From Clostridiales bacterium (GTDB taxonomy: Bacteria; Bacillota; Clostridia; Christensenellales; Borkfalkiaceae): a stretch of DNA of 16,617 nucleotides. Under the pieces are notes generated by a model. The model had not been told where the DNA came from. It did not search any database and worked only from the letters and a program-made list of their open reading frames with translations. The translations under genes and the position numbers were made by a program. The stretch is taken from NCBI GenBank assembly GCA_021635425.1, contig JAJWOJ010000013.1, forward strand, positions 1 to 16,617. Reading direction: 5' to 3'. Below, piece after piece: positions 6,435-13,910 of this stretch (positions are counted from its first letter, which is position 1; the number at the start of each line of letters is the position of its first letter).

Positions 6435-7031
6435 ATGGCAGACAAAAAGACTCAGGTTGCTAAAGAAGCTGCAACCGATTCGAAGTATGTTAGCAGAAAG
6501 AAGGAACTGTACGAGAAAGAAGTCGTTCCGTATCTCATGAAACATTTCGGATACAAGAACATCAATCAATGCCCCAAGCTCGTTAAGATCACCATCAACA
6601 ACGGTCTCGGCGACATTAAAGACAATGCGAAAAGCGTACAGCTCGCTCAACAGGAACTCGCCCTCATTTCGGGTCAGAAACCTGTCCTTACAAAAGCTAA
6701 GAAGTCGGTTGCGAACTTCAAGGTAAGAGAAGGCATGAACGTCGGCGTTAAGGTAACGCTGAGACAGGACAGAATGTACGATTTCTTCGACAAGCTCGTA
6801 TCGATAGCTCTTCCGAGAGTAAGAGACTTCAAGGGCGTTCCGTCCAAGTCTTTCGACGGCAGAGGTAACTACGCAATGGGCGTCAAGGAACAACTCATAT
6901 TCCCTGAAATCCAGTACGACCAGGTTGAAAAGGTCAGAGGTTTCGATATTTGCATCGTAACCACCGCCAACACGGACGAAGAAGCGAGAGAGCTTCTCAA
7001 GGCAATGGGAATGCCTTTCAAAGCTAATTAA
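6435..7031 (+). CDS. rplE: 50S ribosomal protein L5 (uL5), N-terminally extended
   Basis: Binds 5S rRNA and forms the central protuberance bridge to S13. It has 198 residues against ~179. The core begins near residue 20 (SRKKELYEKEVVPYLM) and shows KITINNGLGD, LISGQKPVLTKAKKSVANFK and the C-terminal GFDICIVTTANTDEEARELL. The first ~19 residues (MADKKTQVAKEAATDSKYV) are an extra segment. The ATG has AAGGAG at 6422-6427, and no start codon sits at the conserved core boundary, so the extension appears genuine. Confidence 0.97.
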   Translation: MADKKTQVAKEAATDSKYVSRKKELYEKEVVPYLMKHFGYKNINQCPKLVKITINNGLGDIKDNAKSVQLAQQELALISGQKPVLTKAKKSVANFKVREGMNVGVKVTLRQDRMYDFFDKLVSIALPRVRDFKGVPSKSFDGRGNYAMGVKEQLIFPEIQYDQVEKVRGFDICIVTTANTDEEARELLKAMGMPFKAN

Positions 7032-7045
7032 GGAGATTACGAATC

Positions 7046-7231
7046 ATGGCAAAAACAGCAATGATAAATAAACAGAAAAAGACACCGAAATTCTCGACGA
7101 GAGGATATACGAGATGTTCTATCTGCGGAAGACCGCACGCCGTTCTGAAAAAATACGGAGTTTGCCGTATCTGCTTCAGAGAATTAGCTTACAAGGGTCA
7201 GATTCCCGGTGTAAAAAAGGCAAGTTGGTAA
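7046..7231 (+). CDS. rpsN: 30S ribosomal protein S14, zinc-binding type Z (uS14)
   Basis: A small-subunit head protein. The 61-residue size and four cysteines (C24-x2-C27, C40-x2-C43) identify the short, zinc-containing form found in most Gram-positive bacteria, not the ~100-residue zinc-free form. The C-terminus GQIPGVKKASW is the family signature. Strict zinc use is inferred from the intact cysteines. AAGGAG precedes the ATG. Confidence 0.98.
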   Translation: MAKTAMINKQKKTPKFSTRGYTRCSICGRPHAVLKKYGVCRICFRELAYKGQIPGVKKASW

Positions 7232-7249
7232 GAGGAGGTTTAGATAAAA

Positions 7250-7648
7250 ATGACAGATCCTATCGCAGATATGCTCACTCGTATCAGAAACGCGCTCACG
7301 GCTTCTCACGACACGGTTGAAATCCCGGCGTCGAACATGAAGAAATCGATCGCGCAGATACTTTTAGACGAAGGTTACATTACCAAGTACGACGTCGTTA
7401 AAGAAGAAGGCGACGTACAGGGTAAAATAGTTATCGAATTAAAATACGGACCCAAGGGCGAAAGAGTCATCAACGGACTCAAGAGAATTTCGAAGCCCGG
7501 CCTCAGAATTTATGCCGGATGCGAAGAGCTTCCCAAGGTTCTCGGCGGACTCGGAATAGCAATCATTTCCACTCCCAAGGGCGTTATGACAGACAAGGCG
7601 GCAAGAAAGTCCAATCACGGCGGCGAAGTTCTTGCTTACGTCTGGTAA
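7250..7648 (+). CDS. rpsH: 30S ribosomal protein S8 (uS8)
   Basis: Binds the central domain of 16S rRNA; in E. coli it also represses the spc operon by binding mRNA at rplE. It has 132 residues, normal. It opens MTDPIADMLTRIRNAL and has the C-terminal signature GVMTDKAARKSNHGGEVLAYVW (last ~22 residues), including the nucleic-acid-binding TPKGVMTD region. The ATG follows AGAGGAGG (7231-7238). I saw no obvious S8-binding mimic in this window. Confidence 0.98.
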   Translation: MTDPIADMLTRIRNALTASHDTVEIPASNMKKSIAQILLDEGYITKYDVVKEEGDVQGKIVIELKYGPKGERVINGLKRISKPGLRIYAGCEELPKVLGGLGIAIISTPKGVMTDKAARKSNHGGEVLAYVW

Positions 7649-7662
7649 GGAGGTCGAATTAT

Positions 7663-8205
7663 ATGTCAAGAATAGGAAGAGAGCCGGTCGAGATGCCGGC
7701 AGGAGTAACTTTAACGGCAGATAACGGCTTGCTTACGGTTAAAGGACCTCTCGGAACACTCACTCAGGATTATGACGTAGAGCATATTTCCTTCAAAGTT
7801 GAAGGGAACGTAGCTCACGTTTACAGAAATTCCGAAGAGGACGCAATCAAGGCAAAACACGGGCTTTACAGAGCGCTTCTTCACAACATGGTAGTCGGCG
7901 TAACGAAAGGCTATGAAAAAGGTCTTACGGTTAACGGCGTAGGTTGGAAAGTTGCTCAGACGGGAAAGGATTTAACCCTTTCGGTCGGCTTCAGCCACAA
8001 CGTAGTCGTAAACGCCGTAGACGGAATCACTCTTACGGCTGTATCCCCCACGGAAATCAGCGTAAAGGGAATCGATAAGGTATTAGTCGGTCAGATCGCC
8101 GCGAATATCAGAACAATCAGAAAGCCCGAACCTTACCACGGATACGGTATCGCTTACAAAGACGAAGTGATCGAACGTAAGGAAGGCAAGACGGCGGGTA
8201 AATAA
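7663..8205 (+). CDS. rplF: 50S ribosomal protein L6 (uL6)
   Basis: Sits near the sarcin-ricin loop and the factor-binding site. I place the start at the ATG at 7663, giving 180 residues and the conserved start MSRIGREPVEMPAGV. The frame stays open upstream into rpsH, but the strong AAGGAGGT (7647-7654) sits 8 bases before this ATG and decides the start. The two-domain duplication of the family is seen, with the C-terminal signature RKPEPYHGYGIAYKDE (about 151-166) and the ending RKEGKTAGK. Confidence 0.97.
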   Translation: MSRIGREPVEMPAGVTLTADNGLLTVKGPLGTLTQDYDVEHISFKVEGNVAHVYRNSEEDAIKAKHGLYRALLHNMVVGVTKGYEKGLTVNGVGWKVAQTGKDLTLSVGFSHNVVVNAVDGITLTAVSPTEISVKGIDKVLVGQIAANIRTIRKPEPYHGYGIAYKDEVIERKEGKTAGK

Positions 8206-8218
8206 GGAGTAAACTGAT

Positions 8219-8587
8219 ATGATATCGAAAATTGATAAAAATACCGACAGAAAGAGAAGACATAGCAGAGTCAGAGCTAAAATCTCCGGAACGGCGGCTT
8301 GCCCGAGACTTTGCGTTTACAGAAGTCTTAACAACATTTATGCACAGATCATCGACGACGTAAAGGGTAACACCCTGGTTGCATGCTCCACCAAAGAGAA
8401 AGCCGTTGCGGCTCTTCTCGGCGACAAGAACAAGTCGGAGCAGGCTAAAGTCGTAGGATTGGAACTTGCTAAGAAAGCTACTGCAAAAGGAATCGAAAAC
8501 GTCGTATTCGACAGAGGCGGTTACCTTTACATCGGCAGAGTTAAGAGCTTAGCGGACGGCGCCAGAGAAGGCGGCTTGAAATTCTAA
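8219..8587 (+). CDS. rplR: 50S ribosomal protein L18 (uL18)
   Basis: Binds 5S rRNA with L5 in the central protuberance. It has 122 residues, normal. It begins MISKIDKNTDRKRRHSRVRA and contains the family segments RLCVYRSLNNIYAQIIDD and the C-terminal VVFDRGGYLYIGRVKSLADG and AREGGLKF. AAGGAG at 8204-8209 precedes the ATG. Confidence 0.97.
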   Translation: MISKIDKNTDRKRRHSRVRAKISGTAACPRLCVYRSLNNIYAQIIDDVKGNTLVACSTKEKAVAALLGDKNKSEQAKVVGLELAKKATAKGIENVVFDRGGYLYIGRVKSLADGAREGGLKF

Positions 8588-8603
8588 GAGGAGGAAGCGA
8601 AAA

Positions 8604-9125
8604 ATGGCAAAAGAAAATAACAGACCTCAAAGAAAGCAAGATCGCGACGACGGTCTTTGCAAAAAACTTATAGCCGTCAACCGTATTACCAAAGTTGTTA
8701 AGGGCGGACGTAAAATGCGTTTCGCGGCTCTCGTGGTCGTCGGCGACGAAAACGGCAGCGTAGGCTGCGGCAGCGGAAAGGCGAACGAAGTTCCCGAAGC
8801 TATCGAAAAGGCTACGGCTCAGGCTAAAAAAGCTATGCGCAAAATGTCCTTGGTTGACACAACCATTCCTCACACCGTAATCGGCAAGTTCGGCAGAGGC
8901 TCCGTCCTCATGATGCCTGCCGAAGAAGGTACCGGAGTTATCGCGGGCGGTCCCGTCCGTGCGGTTATGGAAGCTGCGGGCATCAAGAACATCAGAACTA
9001 AATCTCACGGCACGAGCAACCCCGTAAACATGGTTAAAGCCGTCATCGCGGGTCTCGAAGAACTCAAGACGGTTGAACAGGTTGCCGCGCTTCGCGGTAA
9101 GTCCGCCGAAGAGATTTTAGGTTAA
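8604..9125 (+). CDS. rpsE: 30S ribosomal protein S5 (uS5)
   Basis: A small-subunit protein at the decoding region and mRNA entry tunnel; mutations here alter fidelity and spectinomycin response in E. coli. It has 173 residues, normal. The double-stranded RNA-binding-like N-domain starts NRITKVVKGGRKMRFAALVV (26-45), followed by GKANEVPEAIEKA and the C-domain with GTGVIAGGPVRAVMEAAGI. The ATG follows GAGGAGG in the 16-base gap. Confidence 0.98.
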   Translation: MAKENNRPQRKQDRDDGLCKKLIAVNRITKVVKGGRKMRFAALVVVGDENGSVGCGSGKANEVPEAIEKATAQAKKAMRKMSLVDTTIPHTVIGKFGRGSVLMMPAEEGTGVIAGGPVRAVMEAAGIKNIRTKSHGTSNPVNMVKAVIAGLEELKTVEQVAALRGKSAEEILG

Positions 9126-9139
9126 GGAGGTACTTTGAA

Positions 9140-9322
9140 ATGGAAAAACAGGTTAAAGTAACCCTTATTAAAAGCACGATCGCATGCCTTCCCAAGCAGA
9201 AGGCGGTTATCGCGGCTTTAGGACTCAGAAAAATAAATCATTCGAAAATTTTTACCGATAACGCTGCGCTTCAGGGTCAGTTGGCTCTCGTTTCGCACAT
9301 GGTAAAGGTTGAGAACGTATAA
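9140..9322 (+). CDS. rpmD: 50S ribosomal protein L30 (uL30)
   Basis: A small large-subunit protein of ferredoxin-like fold. It has 60 residues, normal. The pattern VTLIKSTIACLPKQKAVIAA followed by LGLRKINHSKIFTD and a closing MVKVENV matches bacterial L30. A strong AAGGAGGT (9124-9131) precedes the ATG. Confidence 0.96.
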   Translation: MEKQVKVTLIKSTIACLPKQKAVIAALGLRKINHSKIFTDNAALQGQLALVSHMVKVENV

Positions 9323-9334
9323 GGAAGGTGCATC

Positions 9335-9781
9335 ATGAGAATTGGTCAATTATCGCCTGCTGAAGGCGCAAGAACTTCCAAAAAGAGATTAGGTCGCGGT
9401 ATCGGATCGGGGCTCGGCAAAACGAGCGGTAAAGGTCATAAAGGTCAATGGGCGAGAAGCGGCGGCGGAGTAAGACCGGGATTCGAAGGCGGACAGATGC
9501 CTTTGACCCGTCGTGTTCCCAAGCGCGGTTTCAACAATCATTTCAGAGTTGTTTACTCGGTTGTCAATCTTGACGTACTTTCCGCATTCGAAGCCGGCAC
9601 GGTCGTAGATTACGATTTACTCGTTGCAAACGGGCTCGTTAAAGTAGTTAAAAACGCCGCAGGACTTAAAGTTCTCGGAAACGGCAAACTCGACGTTGCT
9701 TTAACGGTCAAAGCGTCCAAGTTCTCGGCGGCTGCAAAGAGCGCTATCGAGGCTGCCGGCGGTACGGTTGAAGAAGTGTAA
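9335..9781 (+). CDS. rplO: 50S ribosomal protein L15 (uL15)
   Basis: A late-assembling large-subunit protein. It has 148 residues, normal. The glycine-rich basic N-terminal arm is obvious (RLGRGIGSGLGKTSGKGHKG at 18-37; GFEGGQMPLTRRVPKRGF at 49-66), and a globular C-domain with an alanine-rich helix ends the protein. It lies directly before secY, the usual spc order. AAGGAAGGTG precedes the ATG. Confidence 0.97.
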   Translation: MRIGQLSPAEGARTSKKRLGRGIGSGLGKTSGKGHKGQWARSGGGVRPGFEGGQMPLTRRVPKRGFNNHFRVVYSVVNLDVLSAFEAGTVVDYDLLVANGLVKVVKNAAGLKVLGNGKLDVALTVKASKFSAAAKSAIEAAGGTVEEV

Positions 9782-9806
9782 AACTTCTTCAAAGCGGAGG
9801 TAGAAA

Positions 9807-11156
9807 ATGTTTGAGACGATAAAAAACGCATTCAAAGTCAAAGAAATAAGAGTCAAGATGCTCTGGACTTTGCTTTTCCTGCTCCTTTACAGAGTAGGCA
9901 GCTATATTCCTGTTCCGGGCGTCGGAGATCAGTTGCTTTCAAACTCGCAGCTCTCACAAACCTCTTATTTAAACATAATGAGTATGATGACAGGCGGCTC
10001 GCTCATGAACGGAACATTGTTCGCCATGGGTATCGGACCGTACATTAACTCGTCAATCATTATGCAGCTTCTGGCAGTGGCAATTCCGCCTCTCGAAAGA
10101 TTATCAAAACAAGGCGAAGAAGGAAGAAGAAAAATTTCTTCTTATACGAGAATTTTAACTATTCTTCTTGCCATTATTCAGTCAATCGGTATACTCGTAA
10201 GCTATGCGGCTAATTCGCAGACTGGTAACTTTGCGGAGCTCAGCGCGATTCTCGCTGGCAGCAAAGAAAACGTAACGCGTTTCACCACGGCTTTGAGTTA
10301 TATCATCATCGTATTGTTCTACACGGCAGGATCCTGCATCACCATGTGGATAGGCGAAAGAATTACCGAACACGGAATTTCCAACGGTATCTCCCTCCTT
10401 ATCTACGCGGGTATCGTAGCGTCCTTCGCCACGTTCGTCATCAAGGAATTCAGCCTTATTTTCCTTCAGGGTTCGCTCGACAGAACCGAACTCTGGAAGT
10501 TCATCGCATATCTCGTAATCATAGTCGTTCTTTTCGCGGCGATCGTCTGGATCGAACTTGCCGAAAGAAAGATCAAAGTTCAGTATGCGAAACAGGTTAA
10601 GGGAAGAAAAATGTACGGCGGTCAGTCCACCGAAATCCCGATCAAAGTAAACGCGAACGGCGTTATGCCCCTCATCTTCGCGTTCTCGATCCTTTCTTTC
10701 CCCGAACTTATAGGAACTTTGTTCGGCTGGCAGAACTTCATCAACTGGTGGCAGAAATGGCTCGGCGCTTCGTCGAGATATCCGTTCTATTCGATAGTTC
10801 TTTGCCTGCTCATTCTGTTCTTTGCGTTCTTCTATTCGCAAATTCAGTTCCAGCCGGAAGATATATCGAAAACCATTCAGCAAAACGGCGGATTCATTCC
10901 CGGAATAAGACCGGGTAAGCCCACTGCGGACTATCTCAAAAAGACGTCCGACAGACTTACTCTTTTCGGAGCGATATTCCTTGCTCTTCTTGCTCTTATT
11001 CCGTCGCTCATCCTCAACGCGATTTTACCGAGCGCAAGCACGTCGGGTTCGTTCAGCGCAACGGGAATGCTCATCGTAGTATCCGTAGCACTCGAATTCA
11101 ACACCGCACTCGAATCGCAGATCATGGCGAAGAAGTATAAAGGATTCCTTAAGTAA
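9807..11156 (+). CDS. secY: Preprotein translocase subunit SecY
   Basis: The channel subunit of the SecYEG translocon in the cytoplasmic membrane; it exports unfolded preproteins with SecA and inserts membrane proteins with the ribosome. It has 449 residues, slightly longer than the usual 430-440, with about ten hydrophobic segments. The first is at ~18-36 (LWTLLFLLLYRVGSYIPVPG), followed by plug-region and GIGPYINSSIIMQLL. The cytoplasmic loop QFQPEDISKTIQQNGGFIPG (about 346-365) is the conserved ribosome/SecA-contact loop. GCGGAGGT precedes the ATG. Its stop is separated by only one base from adk, so adk is likely translationally coupled. Confidence 0.98.
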   Translation: MFETIKNAFKVKEIRVKMLWTLLFLLLYRVGSYIPVPGVGDQLLSNSQLSQTSYLNIMSMMTGGSLMNGTLFAMGIGPYINSSIIMQLLAVAIPPLERLSKQGEEGRRKISSYTRILTILLAIIQSIGILVSYAANSQTGNFAELSAILAGSKENVTRFTTALSYIIIVLFYTAGSCITMWIGERITEHGISNGISLLIYAGIVASFATFVIKEFSLIFLQGSLDRTELWKFIAYLVIIVVLFAAIVWIELAERKIKVQYAKQVKGRKMYGGQSTEIPIKVNANGVMPLIFAFSILSFPELIGTLFGWQNFINWWQKWLGASSRYPFYSIVLCLLILFFAFFYSQIQFQPEDISKTIQQNGGFIPGIRPGKPTADYLKKTSDRLTLFGAIFLALLALIPSLILNAILPSASTSGSFSATGMLIVVSVALEFNTALESQIMAKKYKGFLK

Positions 11157-11157
11157 G

Positions 11158-11778
11158 ATGAAGGTAATATTGTTAGGTGCGCCCGGCGCGGGAAAAGGAA
11201 CGCAAGCCGTAAAGCTTGCGGAGAGATATAAAATCCCTCACATCTCTACGGGCGACATATTCAGAAGCAATATAAAAGAAAAAACACCTATCGGGATCGT
11301 GGCTAAGTCCTATATCGATAAAGGGCAACTCGTTCCCGACGAGGTGACGATACAGATAGTTAAGGAAAGGCTCGAAAAAGACGATTGTAAAAACGGTTAT
11401 CTTCTCGACGGATTTCCGAGGACGGTATCTCAGGCGGAAGCTCTGGACGGATTTTCGAAGGTAGACGTAGTGGTCAACATCGACGTGCCGCTTCACAAGC
11501 TCATGAAAAGAATCACGGGCAGAAGAGTGTGCGGAAAGTGCGGCGAAAGCTATCATATCGATTATCTCGGAGATAAGACGACGTGCGACAAGTGCGACGG
11601 AGAACTTATCCAGAGAGCGGACGACAACGAAGACACCGTGTCAAAAAGACTCGAAGTATACGAAAAACAGACTGCGCCGCTCATCGCTCACTACGATAAA
11701 CAAGGCAAGCTTGTAAGCGTAGACGGCGACGGCGATATAAGCGCGGTATTCAAAGCCATCACCGAAAGGTTAGATTGA
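11158..11778 (+). CDS. adk: Adenylate kinase
   Basis: A cytoplasmic enzyme, ATP + AMP to 2 ADP. The P-loop GAPGAGKGT is at 7-15, the AMP-binding STGDIFR at 30-36, and DGFPRT at 84-89. The LID domain carries four cysteines (C125-x2-C128 and C143-x2-C146), the structural zinc site common in Gram-positive adenylate kinases. It has 206 residues, a little shorter than the usual 212-217, because the LID loop between the cysteine pairs is short. It starts one base after secY; the nearest purine-rich site is far (AAGGA, ~13 bases), so expression probably relies on coupling. Adk between secY and map is the normal order in Bacillota. Confidence 0.97.
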   Translation: MKVILLGAPGAGKGTQAVKLAERYKIPHISTGDIFRSNIKEKTPIGIVAKSYIDKGQLVPDEVTIQIVKERLEKDDCKNGYLLDGFPRTVSQAEALDGFSKVDVVVNIDVPLHKLMKRITGRRVCGKCGESYHIDYLGDKTTCDKCDGELIQRADDNEDTVSKRLEVYEKQTAPLIAHYDKQGKLVSVDGDGDISAVFKAITERLD

Positions 11779-11782
11779 AAAA

Positions 11783-12520
11783 ATGATATATATAAAGAGC
11801 GATAAAGAAATTGAGTTAATGAGAAAACCGTGCGAGATAGTGCGCGACGTGTTGTGTCTTTGCGAAGAGAAAATCAGAGCGGGCATGACCACGAAAGAAC
11901 TCGATAAGATCGCCTGCGATTACATTACGTCCTGCGGGGCTACGCCGTCGTTCTTAGGATACGGCGGATTTCCCGCGGCGACGTGTATATCGATAGACGA
12001 GCAAGTCGTTCACGGCTTCCCTTCGGACAGAATAATCGAAGAAGATCAGATCGTAAGCGTTGACGTAGGCGCGTTTTTCAACGGATTCCACGGCGACGCG
12101 GCGAGAAGCTTATACGTAGGGCATATAAGCCCCGAAAAGAAAAAGCTCATCGACGTTACGAGAGAATGTTTTTTCGAAGGGATAAAAGGAATATGTATCG
12201 GAAGCGCGCTCGGAGATATCGGAGCGCAGGTTCAGGAGCATGCCGAAAAAAACGGATTCTCGGTTGTGAGAGATATGGTAGGACACGGCGTGGGGAGACA
12301 TCTTCACGAAGATCCGTCCGTACCTAACTACGGTAAGAGAGGCGTCGGCGTGAGGCTGAAGAGGAACATGACGATCGCGATAGAGCCTATGATAAACATG
12401 GGCGGCTACGAGGTCGATATCGACGGCTGGAAATGCGTAACGAGCGACGGAAAACCGTCCGCGCATTACGAAAATACGGTTCTGATCGGTGATAACGGCG
12501 TAGAAATACTGACGTTATAA
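11783..12520 (+). CDS. map: Methionine aminopeptidase, type I
   Basis: Removes the initiator methionine from new proteins whose second residue is small; a cytosolic dinuclear metal enzyme. It has 245 residues, normal for type Ia. The metal ligands are visible: D94 and D105 (DVGAFFNGFHGDAARS), H168 (GHGVG), E201 (AIEP) and E230. Substrate-binding histidines H77 (VVHGFP) and H175 are also present. It starts 4 bases after adk with a weak ribosome binding site, suggesting coupling. It is the last gene before a 133-base gap. Confidence 0.97.
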   Translation: MIYIKSDKEIELMRKPCEIVRDVLCLCEEKIRAGMTTKELDKIACDYITSCGATPSFLGYGGFPAATCISIDEQVVHGFPSDRIIEEDQIVSVDVGAFFNGFHGDAARSLYVGHISPEKKKLIDVTRECFFEGIKGICIGSALGDIGAQVQEHAEKNGFSVVRDMVGHGVGRHLHEDPSVPNYGKRGVGVRLKRNMTIAIEPMINMGGYEVDIDGWKCVTSDGKPSAHYENTVLIGDNGVEILTL

Positions 12521-12653
12521 AGCAGTAAAACCGAAATAAAGCGTCGCTAAAATCTGATGGTAAAAAGTGTAAACTTTTTAACTTTAAAGGAAGAAGCTGG
12601 AAGCGGCGTTTGAAACGGGCGAAAGCCCCAAAATAAAATTGGAGGAACAAACT
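12521..12653 (+). other. Intergenic region before infA with two GNRA-capped hairpins
   Basis: The largest gap inside the operon. Many Bacillota have a small KOW-domain (L14e-like) gene between map and infA; none is seen here. Two hairpins stand out: TAAAAAGT-GTAA-ACTTTTTA (12561-12580, 8 perfect base pairs) and GGGC-GAAA-GCCC (12617-12628). Both have GNRA tetraloops, which are typical of structured RNA. Neither is followed by a useful T-tract. A short frame starting at 12557 lacks a ribosome binding site and is not called. Confidence 0.5.
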
Positions 12654-12656
12654 GTG
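12641..12656 (+). promoter_or_regulatory. Ribosome binding site that sets the infA GTG start
   Basis: GGAGG at 12641-12645 lies 8 bases before GTG at 12654-12656. A TTG at 12639 is in frame but overlaps the ribosome binding site itself and has none upstream, so it is not the start. Confidence 0.8.
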
Positions 12657-12875
12657 TCTAAAGACGACGTTATAGAGGCGGAAGGCGTTATCGAAGAAGC
12701 GTTACCCAACGCGACGTTCAAGGTGAAATTAACCAACGGCTATGTGATAACGGCATATATCTCGGGGAAGCTTCGCATGAATTACATCAAGATAATTCCG
12801 GGCGACTCGGTAAAGATAGAAATGAGCCCTTATGATCTGACAAAAGGTCGGATAGTCTGGCGTAGCAAAAACTGA
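12654..12875 (+). CDS. infA: Translation initiation factor IF-1
   Basis: Occupies the A-site of the 30S subunit during initiation and works with IF-2 and IF-3. From the GTG start the protein has 73 residues (family norm 72) and reads SKDDVIEAEGVIEEALPNAT, then the OB-fold strands, ending with DLTKGRIVWR. The longer frame from an upstream TTG would add five residues encoded by the ribosome binding site and is rejected. GTG lowers initiation compared with its ATG neighbours. It lies in its usual place before rpmJ. Confidence 0.96.
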   Translation: MSKDDVIEAEGVIEEALPNATFKVKLTNGYVITAYISGKLRMNYIKIIPGDSVKIEMSPYDLTKGRIVWRSKN

Positions 12876-12916
12876 CAATTTTGTTAATTTAAACTTAAAA
12901 TCGGAGGATCAAAAAA

Positions 12917-13033
12917 ATGAAAGTAAGACCATCAGTGAAACCTATGTGCGATAAGTGCAGAGTCATTAAGAGAGAAGGAAAGGTTATGGTTATCTGCTCC
13001 AAGAACAAGAGCCATAAACAAAGACAGGGTTAA
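12917..13033 (+). CDS. rpmJ: 50S ribosomal protein L36 (bL36), zinc-type
   Basis: The smallest large-subunit protein, a zinc-ribbon element. It has 38 residues, beginning MKVRPSVKPMCDKC and ending HKQRQG. The Cys/His zinc set is C11, C14, C27 and H33. Most bacterial L36 proteins of this type have 37 residues with the histidine at position 32 (C-x4-H); here the spacing is C-x5-H, one residue longer. CGGAGG at 12902-12907 lies 9 bases before the ATG. It is short enough to be missed by length-filtered gene calling. Confidence 0.97.
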   Translation: MKVRPSVKPMCDKCRVIKREGKVMVICSKNKSHKQRQG

Positions 13034-13102
13034 TTACTTTTCAATTCTCGGGAAACCGAAACACAAAAAAACAAATTTTAAAAAATTCGGAGGATATACA
13101 AA
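13034..13102 (+). other. rpmJ-rpsM gap with a GAAA-capped hairpin
   Basis: Sixty-nine bases separate rpmJ from rpsM. TCGG-GAAA-CCGA (13048-13059) is a 4-bp hairpin with a GNRA tetraloop, followed by an A-rich stretch and the rpsM ribosome binding site CGGAGG (13088-13093). In E. coli the S4 repressor binds the mRNA just at the rpsM start; the position is equivalent, but no pseudoknot match was established. Confidence 0.4.
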
Positions 13103-13480
13103 ATGGCTCGTATTGCCGGCGTAGATTTACCAAGAGAAAAGCGCGTAGAAATCGGTATCACGTATATATACGGTATCGGCAGACCTACGGCAACTAAGAT
13201 TTTACAGGCAACAGGCGTCAACCCCGACACAAGGGTTAAAGACCTTACGGAAGACGACGTTGCAAAACTCAGAGAATACATCGAACATCACCTTAAAGTA
13301 GAAGGCGAACTCAAGAGCGAAGTATCCCTTTCCATCAAGAGACTTATGGAAATCGGTTGCTATCGCGGCGTAAGACACAGAAAAGGTTTGCCCGTAAGAG
13401 GACAGAGTTCGAAGAGAAACGCGAGAACCAGAAAGGGTCCGCGTCGCACGGTCGCAAAGAAGAAGACCGCAAGCAAATAA
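13103..13480 (+). CDS. rpsM: 30S ribosomal protein S13 (uS13)
   Basis: A small-subunit head protein forming bridges to L5 and 23S rRNA and touching P-site tRNA through its C-terminal tail. It has 125 residues, normal. It begins MARIAGVDLPREKRVEIGIT, has the helix-two-turn-helix motif around YGIGRPTATKIL, and ends in a basic tail containing RHRKGLPVRGQSSKRNARTR (about 91-110). The usual RT after GQ is SS here, a minor variation. Confidence 0.98.
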   Translation: MARIAGVDLPREKRVEIGITYIYGIGRPTATKILQATGVNPDTRVKDLTEDDVAKLREYIEHHLKVEGELKSEVSLSIKRLMEIGCYRGVRHRKGLPVRGQSSKRNARTRKGPRRTVAKKKTASK

Positions 13481-13499
13481 TAAAGGGAGGTAAACAGAA

Positions 13500-13892
13500 A
13501 TGGCTGCTGTAAAGAAAGTCGTTAAAAAACGTAAAGAATCTAAAAACGTAGACAAAGGTCAGGTTCATATCAAATCCTCCTTTAACAACACCATCGTAAC
13601 CGTTACCGATACAAACGGAAACGACATAGCTCACTGCAGTGCGGGTGCACTCGGATTCAAGGGTTCGAGAAAAAGCACTCCGTTTGCGGCTCAGCAGGCT
13701 GCGGAAACGGCTGCTAAGGCTGCAATGGAACACGGACTTCGTTCTGTCGAAGTTTATGTAAAAGGCCCCGGTCAGGGCAGAGAGTCGGCAATCAGAGCGC
13801 TCGGAAACGTAGGCTTGGAAGTTACGCTCATTCAGGACGTATCCCCCATTCCTCACAACGGATGCCGTCCGCCGAAACGTCGTAGAGTTTAA
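13500..13892 (+). CDS. rpsK: 30S ribosomal protein S11 (uS11)
   Basis: A platform protein near the mRNA exit and E-site. It has 130 residues, normal. Clear signatures are HIKSSFNNTIVTVTDTNGN (22-40), GFKGSRKSTPFAAQQAAE (57-74), GPGQGRESAIRAL, and the C-terminal DVSPIPHNGCRPPKRRRV. GGGAGGT lies before the ATG, and the gap to rpsM is 19 bases. Confidence 0.98.
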   Translation: MAAVKKVVKKRKESKNVDKGQVHIKSSFNNTIVTVTDTNGNDIAHCSAGALGFKGSRKSTPFAAQQAAETAAKAAMEHGLRSVEVYVKGPGQGRESAIRALGNVGLEVTLIQDVSPIPHNGCRPPKRRRV

Positions 13893-13910
13893 TAGGGAGG
13901 TAAATAAGCG

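Noticed and set aside
7519..7662. 48-codon upstream extension of rplF
   Set aside because: It overlaps rpsH in another frame, while the ATG at 7663 has a strong ribosome binding site and gives the conserved L6 start.
12557..12613. Short 18-codon frame between map and infA
   Set aside because: It has no ribosome binding site and no protein similarity I can recognise, and it contains a hairpin with a GTAA loop; structured RNA is the better reading.
12639..12653. TTG start for infA
   Set aside because: The TTG overlaps the GGAGG site itself. The GTG at 12654 has correct spacing and gives the normal IF-1 length.
12872..12901. Possible internal promoter CTGACA-18-TAAAAT before rpmJ
   Set aside because: Both hexamers are imperfect, the spacing is 18, and the expected start would fall after the rpmJ ribosome binding site. 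It might at best serve rpsM; not supported enough to list.
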